A DNA stretch of 64,000 bases. Origin: Caprella mutica (taxonomy: Eukaryota; Arthropoda; Malacostraca; Amphipoda; Caprellidae). The DNA is taken from the NCBI GenBank assembly GCA_947561585.1, contig CANNZV010001171.1, positions 62,001 to 126,000 on the forward strand, given 5' to 3'. The position numbers were made by a program, and so were the translations under genes. Below are positions 9,422-23,386 of this stretch, in pieces; the stretch's first letter is position 1; every line of letters starts with the position of its first letter. The notes below the pieces were generated by a model. The model saw only the letters and a list, made by a program, of their open reading frames with translations, was not told the DNA's origin and did no database searches.

Positions 9422-12400
9422 TTATTAACAATAGTGAATGATGTTAATAACAATAGTGAATGATGTTAATAACAATAGTGAATGATGTTTATAACAATAG
9501 TGAATGATTTTAATAACAATAGTGAATGATTTTAATAACAATAGTGAATGATGTTAATAACAATAGTGAATAATGTTAATAACAATAGTGATTAATGTTA
9601 CTAACAACAGTGAATGATGTTAATAACAATAGTGAATGATGTTAATACCAATAGTGAATAATGTTAATAACAATAGTGAATGATGTTTATAACAATAGTG
9701 AATGATTTTAATAACAATAGTGAATGATTTTAATAACAATAGTGAATGATGTTAATAACAAAAGTGAATGATGTTAATAACAATAGTGAATAATGTTAAT
9801 AACAAAAGTGAATGATGTTAATAACAATAGTGAATGATATTTATAAAAATAGTGAATGATGTTAATAACAATAGTGAATGATGTTAATAACAATAGTGAA
9901 TAATGTTAATAATAATAGTGAATGATGTTACTAACAATAGTGAATGATGTTAATAACAATAGTGAATAATGTTGATAACAATAGTGAATGATGTTAATAA
10001 CAATAGTGAATGATGTTTATAACAATAGTGAATGATGTTAATAACAATAGTGAATGATGTTTATAACAATAGTGAATGATTTTAATAACAATAGTGAATG
10101 ATTTTAATAACAATAGTGAATGATGTTAATAACAATAGTGAATGATGTTAATAACAATAGTGAATAATGTTAATAACAATAGTGATTAATGTTACTAACA
10201 ATAGTGAATGATGTTAATAACAATAGTGAATGATGTTAATAACAATAGTGAATAATGTTAATAAGTATAGTGAATGATGTTAATAACAATAGTGAATGAT
10301 GTTTATAACAATAGTGAATAATGTTAATAACAAAAGTGAATGATGTTAATAACAATAGTGAATGATATTTATAACAATAGTGAATGATGTTAATAACAAT
10401 AGTGAATGATGTTAATAACAATAGTGAATAATGTTAATAACAATAGTGAATGATGTAACTAACAATAGTGAATGATGTTAATAACAATAGTGAATAATGT
10501 TAATAACAATAGGGAATGATGTTAATAACAATAGTGAATGATGTTAATAACAATAGTGAATGATATTTATAACAATAGTGAATGATGTTAATAACAATAG
10601 TGAATAATGTTAATAACAAAAGTGAATGATGTTAATAACAATAGTGAATAATGTTAATAACAAAAGTGAATGATGTTAATAACAATAGTGAATGATATTT
10701 ATAAAAATAGTGAATGATGTTAATAACAATAGTGAATGATGTTAATAACAATAGTGAATAATGTTAATAATAATAGTGAATGATGTTACTAACAATAGTG
10801 AATGATGTTAATAACAATAGTGAATAATGTTGATAACAATAGTGAATGATGTTAATAACAATAGTGAATGATGTTTATAACAATAGTGAATGATGTTAAT
10901 AACAATAGTGAATGATGTTTATAACAATAGTGAATGATGTTTATAACAATAGTGAATGATGTTAATAACAATAGTGAATGATGTTTATAACAATAGTGAA
11001 TGATGTTTATAACAATAGTGAATGATGTTTATAACAATAGTGAATGATTTTAATAACAATAGTGAATGATTTTAATAACAATAGTGAATGATTTTAATAA
11101 CAATAGTGAATAATGTTAATAATAATAGTGAATGATGTTACTAACAATAGTGAATGATGTTAATAACAATAGTGAATGATGTTAATAACAATAGTGAATA
11201 ATGTTAATAACAAAAGTGAATGATGTTAATAACAATAGTGAATAATGTTAATAACAAAAGTGAATGATGTTAATAACAATAGTGAATGATATTTATAAAA
11301 ATAGTGAATGATGTTAATAACAATAGTGAATGATGTTAATAACAATAGTGTATAATGTTAATAATAATAGTGAATGATGTTACTAACAATAGTGAATGAT
11401 GTTAATAACAATAGTGAATAATGTTGATAACAATAGTGAATGATGTTAATAACAATAGTGAATGATGTTTATAACAATAGTGAATGATGTTAATAACAAT
11501 AGTGAATGATGTTTATAACAATAGTGAATGATTTTAATAACAATAGTGAATGATTTTAATAACAATAGTGAATGATGTTAATAACAATAGTGAATGATGT
11601 TAATAACAATAGTGAATAATGTTAATAACAATAGTGATTAATGTTACTAACAATAGTGAATGATATTAATAACAATAGTGAATGATGTTAATAACAATAG
11701 TGAATAATGTTAATAAGTATAGTGAATGATGTTAATAACAATAGTGAATGATGTTTATAACAATAGTGAATAATGTTAATAACAAAAGTGAATGATGTTA
11801 ATAACAATAGTGAATGATATTTATAACAATAGTGAATGATGTTAATAACAATAGTGAATGATGTTAATAACAATAGTGAATAATGTTAATAACAATAGTG
11901 AATGATGTAACTAACAATAGTGAATGATGTTAATAACAATAGTGAATAATGTTAATAACAATAGGGAATGATGTTAATAACAATAGTGAATGATGTTAAT
12001 AACAATAGTGAATGATATTTATAACAATAGTGAATGATGTTAATAACAATAGTGAATGATGTTAATAACAATAGTGAATGATATTTATAACAATAGTGAA
12101 TGATGTTAATAACAATAGTGAATAATGTTAATAACAATAGTGAATGATGATAATAACAATAGTGATTAATGTTACTAGCAATAGTGAATAATGTTAATAA
12201 CAATAGTGAATGATGATAATAACAATAGTGATTAATGTTAATAACAATAGTGAATGATGTTTATAACAATAGTGAATAATGTTAATAACAAAAGTGAATG
12301 ATGTTAATAACAATAGTGAATGATATTTATAACAATAGTGAATGATGTTTATAACAATAGTGAATGATGTTAATAACAATAGTGAATGATGTTAATAACA

Positions 12401-15400
12401 ATAGTGAATGATGTTTATAACAATAGTGAATGATTTTAATAACAATAGTGAATGATGTTAATAACAATAGTGAATGATGTTAATAACAATAGTGAATGAT
12501 GTTAATAACAATAGTGATTAATGTTACTAACAATAGTGAATGATGTTTATAACAATAGTGAATAATGTTAATAACAATAGTGAATGATGTTAATAACAAT
12601 AGTGAATGATGTTAATAACAATAGTGAATGATGTTAATAACAATAGTGAATGATGTTTATAACAATAGTGAATGATGTTTATAACAATAGTGAATGATGT
12701 TAATAACAATAGTGAATGATGTTTATAACAATAGTGAATGATGTTTATAACAATAGTGAATGATGTTAATAACAAAAGTTAATGATGTTAATAACAATAG
12801 TGAATGATGTTAATAACAATAGTGAATGATGTTTATAACAATAGTGAATGATGTTTATAACAATAGTGAATGATTTTAATAACAATAGTGAATGATTTTA
12901 ATAACAATAGTGAATAATGTTAATAATAATAGTGAATGATGTTACTAACAATAGTGAATGATGTTAATAACAATAGTGAATAATGTTAATAACAATAGTG
13001 AATAATGTTAATAACAATAGTGAATGATGTTTATAACAATAGTGAATAATGTTAATAACAAAAGTGAATGATGTTAATAACAATAGTGAATGATGTTAAT
13101 AACAATAGTGAATGATGTTTATAACAATAGTGAATGATGTTTATAACAATAGTGAATGATGTTAATAACAATAGTGAATGATTTTTATAACAATAGTGAA
13201 TGATGTTTATAACAATAGTGAATGATGTTAATAACAAAAGTGAATGATGTTAATAACAATAGTGAATGATGTTAATAACAATAGTGAATGATGTTTATAA
13301 CAATAGTGAATGATGTTAATAACAATAGTGAATGATGTTTATAACAATAGTGAATGATTTTAATAACAATAGTGAATGATTTTAATAACAATAGTGAATG
13401 ATTTTAATAACAATAGTGAATGATGTTAATAACAATAGTGATTAATGTTACTAACAATAGTGAATGATGTTAATAACAATAGTGAATGATGTTAATAACA
13501 ATAGTGAATGATGTTTATAACAATAGTGAATAATGTTAATAACAAAAGTGAATGATGTTAATAATAATAGTGAATGATTTTAATAACAATAGTGAATAAT
13601 GTTAATAATAATAGTGAATGATGTTACTAACAATAGTGAATGATGTTAATAACAATAGTGAATGATGTTAATAACAATAGTGAATGATGTTTATAACAAT
13701 AGTGAATGATGTTTATAACAATAGTGAATGATGTTTATAACAATAGTGAATGATGTTAATAACAATAGTGAATGATGTTTATAACAATAGTGAATGATGT
13801 TTATAACAATAGTGAATGATGTTTATAACAATAGTGAATGATTTTAATAACAATAGTGAATGATTTTAATAACAATAGTGAATGATTTTAATAACAATAG
13901 TGAATAATGTTAATAATAATAGTGAATGATGTTACTAACAATAGTGAATGATGTTAATAACAATAGTGAATGATGTTAATAACAATAGTGAATAATGTTA
14001 ATAACAAAAGTGAATGATGTTAATAACAATAGTGAATAATGTTAATAACAAAAGTGAATGATGTTAATAACAATAGTGAATGATATTTATAAAAATAGTG
14101 AATGATGTTAATAACAATAGTGAATGATGTTAATAACAATAGTGTATAATGTTAATAATAATAGTGAATGATGTTACTAACAATAGTGAATGATGTTAAT
14201 AACAATAGTGAATAATGTTGATAACAATAGTGAATGATGTTAATAACAATAGTGAATGATGTTTATAACAATAGTGAATGATGTTAATAACAATAGTGAA
14301 TGATGTTTATAACAATAGTGAATGATTTTAATAACAATAGTGAATGATTTTAATAACAATAGTGAATGATGTTAATAACAATAGTGAATGATGTTAATAA
14401 CAATAGTGAATAATGTTAATAACAATAGTGATTAATGTTACTAACAATAGTGAATGATATTAATAACAATAGTGAATGATGTTAATAACAATAGTGAATA
14501 ATGTTAATAAGTATAGTGAATGATGTTAATAACAATAGTGAATGATGTTTATAACAATAGTGAATAATGTTAATAACAAAAGTGAATGATGTTAATAACA
14601 ATAGTGAATGATATTTATAACAATAGTGAATGATGTTAATAACAATAGTGAATGATGTTAATAACAATAGTGAATAATGTTAATAACAATAGTGAATGAT
14701 GTAACTAACAATAGTGAATGATGTTAATAACAATAGTGAATAATGTTAATAACAATAGGGAATGATGTTAATAACAATAGTGAATGATGTTAATAACAAT
14801 AGTGAATGATATTTATAACAATAGTGAATGATGTTAATAACAATAGTGAATGATGTTAATAACAATAGTGAATGATATTTATAACAATAGTGAATGATGT
14901 TAATAACAATAGTGAATAATGTTAATAACAATAGTGAATGATGATAATAACAATAGTGATTAATGTTACTAGCAATAGTGAATAATGTTAATAACAATAG
15001 TGAATGATGATAATAACAATAGTGATTAATGTTAATAACAATAGTGAATGATGTTTATAACAATAGTGAATAATGTTAATAACAAAAGTGAATGATGTTA
15101 ATAACAATAGTGAATGATATTTATAACAATAGTGAATGATGTTTATAACAATAGTGAATGATGTTAATAACAATAGTGAATGATGTTAATAACAATAGTG
15201 AATGATGTTTATAACAATAGTGAATGATTTTAATAACAATAGTGAATGATGTTAATAACAATAGTGAATGATGTTAATAACAATAGTGAATGATGTTAAT
15301 AACAATAGTGATTAATGTTACTAACAATAGTGAATGATGTTTATAACAATAGTGAATAATGTTAATAACAATAGTGAATGATGTTAATAACAATAGTGAA

Positions 15401-18400
15401 TGATGTTAATAACAATAGTGAATGATGTTAATAACAATAGTGAATGATGTTTATAACAATAGTGAATGATGTTTATAACAATAGTGAATGATGTTAATAA
15501 CAATAGTGAATGATGTTTATAACAATAGTGAATGATGTTTATAACAATAGTGAATGATGTTAATAACAAAAGTTAATGATGTTAATAACAATAGTGAATG
15601 ATGTTAATAACAATAGTGAATGATGTTTATAACAATAGTGAATGATGTTTATAACAATAGTGAATGATTTTAATAACAATAGTGAATGATTTTAATAACA
15701 ATAGTGAATAATGTTAATAATAATAGTGAATGATGTTACTAACAATAGTGAATGATGTTAATAACAATAGTGAATAATGTTAATAACAATAGTGAATAAT
15801 GTTAATAACAATAGTGAATGATGTTTATAACAATAGTGAATAATGTTAATAACAAAAGTGAATGATGTTAATAACAATAGTGAATGATGTTAATAACAAT
15901 AGTGAATGATGTTTATAACAATAGTGAATGATGTTTATAACAATAGTGAATGATGTTAATAACAATAGTGAATGATTTTTATAACAATAGTGAATGATGT
16001 TTATAACAATAGTGAATGATGTTAATAACAAAAGTGAATGATGTTAATAACAATAGTGAATGATGTTAATAACAATAGTGAATGATGTTTATAACAATAG
16101 TGAATGATGTTAATAACAATAGTGAATGATGTTTATAACAATAGTGAATGATTTTAATAACAATAGTGAATGATTTTAATAACAATAGTGAATGATTTTA
16201 ATAACAATAGTGAATGATGTTAATAACAATAGTGATTAATGTTACTAACAATAGTGAATGATGTTAATAACAATAGTGAATGATGTTAATAACAATAGTG
16301 AATGATGTTTATAACAATAGTGAATAATGTTAATAACAAAAGTGAATGATGTTAATAATAATAGTGAATGATGTTAATAACAATAGTGAATGATATTTAT
16401 AACAATAGTGAATGATGTTAATAACAATAGTGAATAATGTTAATAACAATAGTGAATAATGTTAATAACAATAGTGAATGATGTTACTAACAATAGTGAA
16501 TGATGTTAATAACAATAGTGAATAATGTTAATAACAATAGTGAATGATGTTAATAACAATAGTGAATGATGTTTATAACAATAGTGAATGATGTTGATAA
16601 CAATAGTGAATGATGTTTATAACAATAGTGAATGATTTTAATAACAATAGTGAATGATTTTAATAACAATAGTGAATGATGTTAATAACAATAGTGAATA
16701 ATGTTAATAACAATAGTGAATGATGTTAATAACAATAGTGATTAATGTTACTAACAATAGTGAATGATGTTTATAACAATAGTGAATAATGTTAATAACA
16801 AAAGTGAATGATGTTAATAACAATAGTGAATGATATTAATAACAATAGTGAATGATGTTTATAACAATAGTAAATGATGTTTATAACAATAGTGAATGAT
16901 GTTAATAACAATAGTGAATGATGTTTATAACAATAGTGAATGATGTTTATAACAATAGTGAATGATGTTAATAACAAAAGTGAATGATGTTAATAACAAT
17001 AGAGAATGATGTTAATAACAATAGTGAATGATGTTTATAACAATAGTGAATGATGTTTATAACAATAGTGAATGATGTTTATAACAATAGTGAATGATTT
17101 TAATAACAATAGTGAATGATTTTAATAACAATAGTGAATGATGTTAATAACAATAGTGAATGATGTTAATAACAATAGTGATTAATGTAACTAACAATAG
17201 TGAATGATGTTAATAACAATAGTGAATGATGTTAATAACAATAGTGAATGATGTTTATAACAATAGTGAATGATTTTAATAACAATAGTGAATGATTTTA
17301 ATAACAATAGTGAATGATGTTAATAACAATAGTGAATAATGTTAATAACAATAGTGATTAATGTTACTAACAACAGTGAATGATGTTAATAACAATAGTG
17401 AATGATGTTAATACCAATAGTGAATAATGTTAATAACAATAGTGAATGATGTTTATAACAATAGTGAATGATTTTAATAACAATAGTGAATGATTTTAAT
17501 AACAATAGTGAATGATGTTAATAACAATAGTGAATGATGTTAATAACAATAGTGAATGATGTTAATAACAATAGTGAATAATGTTAGTAACAAAAGTGAA
17601 TGATGTTAATAACAATAGTGAATGATATTTATAACAATAGTGAATGATGTTAATAACAATAGTGAATGATGTTAATAACAATAGTGAATAATGTTAATAA
17701 CAATAGTGAATGATGTAACTAACAATAGTGAATGATGTTAATAACAATAGTGAATAATGTTAATAACAATAGGGAATGATGTTAATAACAATAGTGAATG
17801 ATGTTAATAACAATAGTGAATGATATTTATAACAATAGTGAATGATGTTAATAACAATAGTGAATAATGTTAATAACAATAGTGAATGATTTCAATAACA
17901 ATAGTGAATGATGTTAATAACAATAGTGAATAATGTTAATAACAATAGTGATTAATGTTACTAACAATAGTGAATGATGTATATAACAATAGTGAATAAT
18001 GTTAATAACAAAAGTGAATGATGTTAATAACAATAGTGAATGATATTTATAACAATAGTGAATGATGTTTATAACAATAGTGAATGATGTTAATAACAAT
18101 AGTGAATGATGTTAATAACAATAGTGAATGATGTTTATAACAATAGTGAATGATTTTAATAACAATAGTGAATGATGTTAATAACAATATTGAATGATGT
18201 TAATAACAATAGTGAATGATGTTAATAACAATAGTGATTAATGTTACTAACAATAGTGAATGATGTTAATAACAATAGTGAATGATTGTAATAACAATAG
18301 TGAATGATGTTTATAACAATAGTGAATGATTTTAATAACAATAGTGAATGATTTTAATAACAATAGTGAATGATGTTAATAACAATAGTGATTAATGTTA

Positions 18401-20925
18401 CTAACAATAGTGAATGATGTTAATAACAATAGTGAATGATGTTAATAACAATAGTGAATGATGTTTATAACAATAGTGAATAATGTTAATAACAAAAGTG
18501 AATGATGTTAATAACAATAGTGAATGATGTTAATAACAATAGTGAATGATATTTATAACAATAGTGAATGATGTTAATAACAATAGTGAATGATGTTTAT
18601 AACAATAGTGAATGATGTTGATAACAATAGTGAATGATGTTTATAACAATAGTGAATGATTTTAATAACAATAGTGAATGATTTTAATAACAATAGTGAA
18701 TGATGTTAATAACAATAGTGAATAATGTTAATAACAATAGTGAATGATGTTAATAACAATAGTGATTAATGTTACTAACAATAGTGAATGATATTTATAA
18801 CAATAGTGAATAATGTTAATAACAAAAGTGAATGATGTTAATAACAATAGTGAATGATGTTAATAACAATAGTGAATGATGTTTATAACAATAGTGAATG
18901 ATGTTTATAAAAATAGTGAATGATGTTAATAACAATAGTGAATGATGTTTATAACAATAGTGAATGATGTTTATAACAATAGTGAATGATGTTAATAACA
19001 AAAGTGAATGATGTTAATAACAATAGTGAATGATGTTAATAACAATAGTGAATGATGTTTATAACAATAGTGAATGATGTTAATAACAATAGTGAAGGAT
19101 GTTTATAACAATAGTGAATGATTTTAATAACAATAGTGAATGATTTTAATAACAATAGTGAATGATGTTAATAACAATAGTGAATGATGTTAATAACAAT
19201 AGTGAATGATGTTAATAACAATAGTGAATGATGTTAATAACAATAGTGATTAATGTAACTAACAATTGTGAATGATGTTAATAACAATAGTGAATGATGT
19301 TAATAACAATAGTGAATGATGTTTATAACAATAGTGAATGATTTTAATAACAATAGTGAATGATTTTAATAACAATAGTGAATGATGTTAATAACAATAG
19401 TGAATAATGTTAATAACAATAGTGATTAATGTTACTAACAACAGTGAATGATGTTAATAACAATAGTGAATGATGTTAATACCAATAGTGAATAATGTTA
19501 ATAACAATAGTGAATGATGTTTATAACAATAGTGAATGATTTTGATAACAATAGTGAATGATTTTAATAACAATAGTGAATGATGTTAATAACAATAGTT
19601 AATGATGTTAATAACAATAGTGAATAATGTTAATAACAATAGTGATTAATGTTACTAACAATAGTGAATGATGTTAATAACAATAGTGAATGATGTTAAT
19701 AACAATAGTGAATAATGTTAATAAGTATAGTGAATGATGTTAATAACAATAGTGAATGATGTTTATAACAATAGTGAATAATGTTAATAACAAAAGTGAA
19801 TGATGTTAATAACAATAGTGAATGATATTTATAACAATAGTGAATGATGTTAATAACAATAGTGAATGATGTTAATAACAATAGTGAATAATGTTAATAA
19901 CAATAGTGAATGATGTAACTAACAATAGTGAATGATGTTAATAACAATAGTGAATAATGTTAATAACAATAGGGAATGATGTTAATAACAATAGTGAATG
20001 ATGTTAATAACAATAGTGAATGATATTTATAACAATAGTGAATGATGTTAATAACAATAGTGAATAATGTTAATAACAATAGTGAATGATTTTAATAACA
20101 ATAGTGAATGATGTTAATAACAATAGTGAATAATGTTAATAACAATAGTGAATGATGTTAATAACAATAGTGATTAATGTTACTAACAATAGTGAATGAT
20201 GTTACTAACAATAGTGAATGATGTTTATAACAATAGTGAATAATGTTAATAACAAAAGTGAATGATGTTAATAACAATAGTGAATGATATTTATAACAAT
20301 AGTGAATGATGTTTATAACAATAGTGAATGATGTTAATAACAATAGTGAATGATGTTAATAACAATAGTGAATGATGTTTATAACAATAGTGAATGATTT
20401 TAATAACAATAGTGAATGATGTTAATAACAATAGTGAATGATGTTAATAACAATAGTGAATGATGTTAATAACAATAGTGATTAATGTTACTAACAATAG
20501 TGAATGATGTTAATAACAATAGTGAATGATTGTAATAACAATAGTGAATGATGTTTATAACAATAGTGAATGATTTTAATAACAATAGTGAATGATTTTA
20601 ATAACAATAGTGAATAATGTTAATAACAATAGTGAATAATGTTAATAACAATAGTGATTAATGTTACTAACAATAGTGAATGATGTTAATAACAATAGTG
20701 AATGATGTTAATAACAATAGTGAATGATGTTTATAACAATAGTGAATAATGTTAATAACAATAGTGAATGATTTTAATAACAATAGTGAATGATGTTAAT
20801 AACAATAGTGAATGATGTTAATAACAATAGTGAATGATGTTAATAACAATAGTGATTAATGTTACTAACAATAGTGAATGATGTTTATAACAATAGTGAA
20901 TAATGTTTATAACAATAGTGAATAA
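9422..20925 (+). repeat. 22-bp satellite array, about 520 copies
   Basis: Tandem unit of 22 bp with core CAATAGTGAATGATG followed by TTAATAA. Recurrent variants include GAATAATG, GATTTTAAT, GTTTATAA, CAAAAGTG, GATTAATGTTACTAAC and GATATTTATA. Composition is strand-asymmetric: about 10 A, 7 T, 4 G and 1 C per unit, and no CpG. Every offset I measured between distant matching variants is an exact multiple of 22 (462, 594, 858, 902, 946, 1122, 1452, 2068, 2794, 7766, 9460), so the array appears almost free of indels. Reading frames of 61-83 codons on the minus strand are by-products of the unit (22 aa per 66 bp) and are not genes. Confidence 0.97.
10899..16372 (+). repeat. Higher-order duplication, period 2794 bp (127 units)
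   Basis: 10899-13578 recurs at 13693-16372. Rare variants coincide at the same offset, for example the single CTAGCA unit near 12175/14969, GATATTAAT near 11663/14457 and AACAAAAGTT near 12775/15569. I compared several stretches and both boundaries: identity held inside, and single-base mismatches resume at 10876, 10898 and 13579. Smaller related blocks recur at 1452 bp (10236 vs 11688) and elsewhere. Confidence 0.9.
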
Positions 20926-20954
20926 TCAACCATCATCTTGCAAATAAAGTACAG

Positions 20955-21117
20955 CTCCTCTATAGTGAATGTAGAGTCCTGAGTAAGAGAACTACCCGGT
21001 ATAGTGAACAAATTTTCTTTAGTCTACGATGAATGGCCATTTCATGGAAGAATAAAAAAATTGTTCACTATATAGGGCAGTTCTCTTACTCAGGACTCTA
21101 CATTCACTATAGAGGAG
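20955..21117. repeat. 163-bp imperfect palindrome at the satellite junction
   Basis: CTCCTCTATAGTGAATGTAG at 20955 pairs with its complement ending at 21117. The arms continue through CTGAGTAAGAGAACT and TATAGTGAAC to a centre at TGGCCA (21034-21039). The outer 45-50 bp are nearly perfect and the inner part imperfect. The right arm is continuous with the first unit of the 15-bp array. It looks like a foldback or MITE-type element. Confidence 0.88.
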
Positions 21118-21911
21118 TTCACTATAGAGGAGTTCACTATAGAGGAGTTCACTATAGAGGAGTTCACTATAGAGGAGTTCACTATAGAGGAGTTCACTAT
21201 AGAGGAGTTCACTATAGAGGAGTTCACTATAGAGGAGTTCACTATAGAGGAGTTCACTATAGAGGAGTTCACTATAGAGGAGTTCACTATAGAGGAGTTC
21301 ACTATAGAGGAGTTCACTATAGAGGAGTTCACTATAGAGGAGTTCACTATAGAGGAGTTCACTATAGAGGAGTTCACTATAGAGGAGTTCACTATAGAGT
21401 AGTTCACTATAGAGTAGTTCACTATAGAGGAGTTCACTATAGAGTAGTTCACTATAGAGGAGTTCACTATAGAGGAGTTCACTATAGAGGAGTTCACTAT
21501 AGAGTAGTTCACTATAGAGGAGTTCACTATAGAGGAGTTCACTATAGAGGAGTTCACTATAGAGGAGTTCACTATAGAGGAGTTCACTATAGAGGAGTTC
21601 ACTATAGAGGAGTTCACTATAGAGGAGTTCACTATAGAGTAGTTCACTATAGAGGAGTTCACTATAGAGGAGTTCACTATAGAGTAGTTCACTATAGAGT
21701 AGTTCACTATAGAGGAGTTCACTATAGAGTAGTTCACTATAGAGGAGTTCACTATAGAGGAGTTCACTATAGAGGAGTTCACTATAGAGTAGTTCACTAT
21801 AGAGGAGTTCACTATAGAGGAGTTCACTATAGAGGAGTTCACTATAGAGGAGTTCACTATAGAGGAGTTCACTATAGAGGAGTTCACTATAGAGTAGTTC
21901 ACTATAGAGGG
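21103..21911 (+). repeat. 15-bp minisatellite, about 54 copies
   Basis: Perfect tandem TTCACTATAGAGGAG with one common variant (AGAGTAG). Because 15 is divisible by 3, long frames stay open on both strands (HYRGV or NSSIV pentapeptides), but there is no codon-level signature of selection and the G/T variant is non-synonymous. The array grows out of the right arm of the preceding palindrome. Confidence 0.97.
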
Positions 21912-22773
21912 GCTCTAATACAGTGTGACAATGACAAACTGTAGCAACTATTCCACTAAATAAATGCGAATGTTTAGTTTCCGTCCTAGTTTTCTTTTAA
22001 ATATACAAAATATGATTTACAAATATCAATGAATCATAATAACCATTATAATGAAATATATAATGATACCAATAAATAGTATCTATGCTTTATAATTTCA
22101 AATCGTACTCTACTTAAAAAACGATTAAAATGGTAGTGTAATTCTTTTCAAGTTAGTATGTGGGACTAGAGTCACTCCTCCTGAACAGTTTTCATTAAGG
22201 TAATGCCTTGCTGTTCCAGATGAAGCCTACGCGTTTGTAGTCATGAAATACTCTGAAATGTAGGTATATATATATATATTTATATATATTTTATTCACAG
22301 CAGTGTCTGCGATGTTAGTGATTTTCAACTAATTGGAAAGCTTGCTTGATATATTGACTGAAAACCTGTGAACCTTTATTCTATTTGTTTTCACTGGTTT
22401 TTATTGATGTGAATGTAAGGGAATTTTAGTTGAAATAAATAAATATTTTTTTTAGAGAAAAAAAAATGGGAACTTTGTTAATAAAGTGGGAATTTTATTA
22501 ACCATATAGGAATTTTTTTGGGATCGTTTAATAATTGATTAGAATTGTTGAATTATATACTGAATTATTGATAATATATCATTTTTTAAACACGGTAGAT
22601 TAGACTCTCTCTCTCTGCTTGTACATCCCCCAATAATGCTCCGTAGAGTGCAGTAAAACAATCACGATTTACAGTCCCAAGTCAATCCATAGATTTACAT
22701 CCAATAAAGAAGGAAAGAAATAGCTAGAGTAAGAATCCGTACACTCATTTTGCACCACTAAAGGGCCGTTTCA
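21912..22773. other. AT-rich spacer
   Basis: No gene. Contains a TATATA microsatellite near 22265-22290 and poly-T/A runs. Confidence 0.45.
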
Positions 22774-23186
22774 ATGCCATCTTTAGTGTAATCAGGCCGT
22801 ACCCTTGCTTTGAACAGCTGATCTCCGAAATCATAACAAAGCGCGACGTGTCCATTAATTTAGATAGGAATAAATAGAAGAAACTGGTTGAATTCTCCTT
22901 TAATTAACTAATTTTTATAGTTACGAGTGGAATTTTGATTTAATTTTTTTACTGTAATCTTTAGAATCTCTGCTATCGAATGGAATATTTCTTTACCGTA
23001 AATTTAAATTTTTGACAGTGAAAATTTTGAATTACTTAAGTTTTATTCATTACTTATCTAGTATGATCAAATTGTCAGCAGTGTTTTACACATGAATAAT
23101 ATGTCTATGGATTATCAAAAATAATCCACTCCATTTGTGACTTGTTAAACTGTGCTACCATATTTAGCAGGCCAGCCTGTTACAAC

Positions 23187-23250
23187 TAATAAAGTGTTCT
23201 CCAAGAAATCCTCTATTTTGCCTTCTGTTCTCGCCAAAATACTTGGAAAT
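23187..23250 (-). repeat. Dispersed repeat, copy 2 (inverted relative to 4590-4655)
   Basis: The reverse complement carries GAGAACAGAAG, CAAAATA and GGATTTCTTGGAGAACACTT in the same order as at 4590. It lies within the larger foldback element, so it may be part of that element or a passenger. Confidence 0.65.
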
Positions 23251-23386
23251 AAAGAAGAATACATGCAATTGTTTTTTTAATTCTACTCTTTCAAATGAAC
23301 AGGTATCATAACATAATCATAACCTGAACAGAAGGTAAACCATAATTTCTGTAATTTCAATAGCTGTAGGATATGTACCTTTAAAA

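Noticed and set aside
10236..20343. Many 61-83-codon minus-strand frames in the 22-bp array
   Set aside because: They recur with the repeat period, consist only of the 22-residue translation of three units, and have no start context or homology. They are products of the repeat.
9422..20925. CRISPR-like array
   Set aside because: Units are directly adjacent with no unique spacers, and the DNA is clearly eukaryotic.
21033..21944. 303-codon HYRGV frame and the opposite NSSIV frame
   Set aside because: A 15-bp unit without a stop keeps frames open on both strands, and the only common variant is non-synonymous in the long plus frame.
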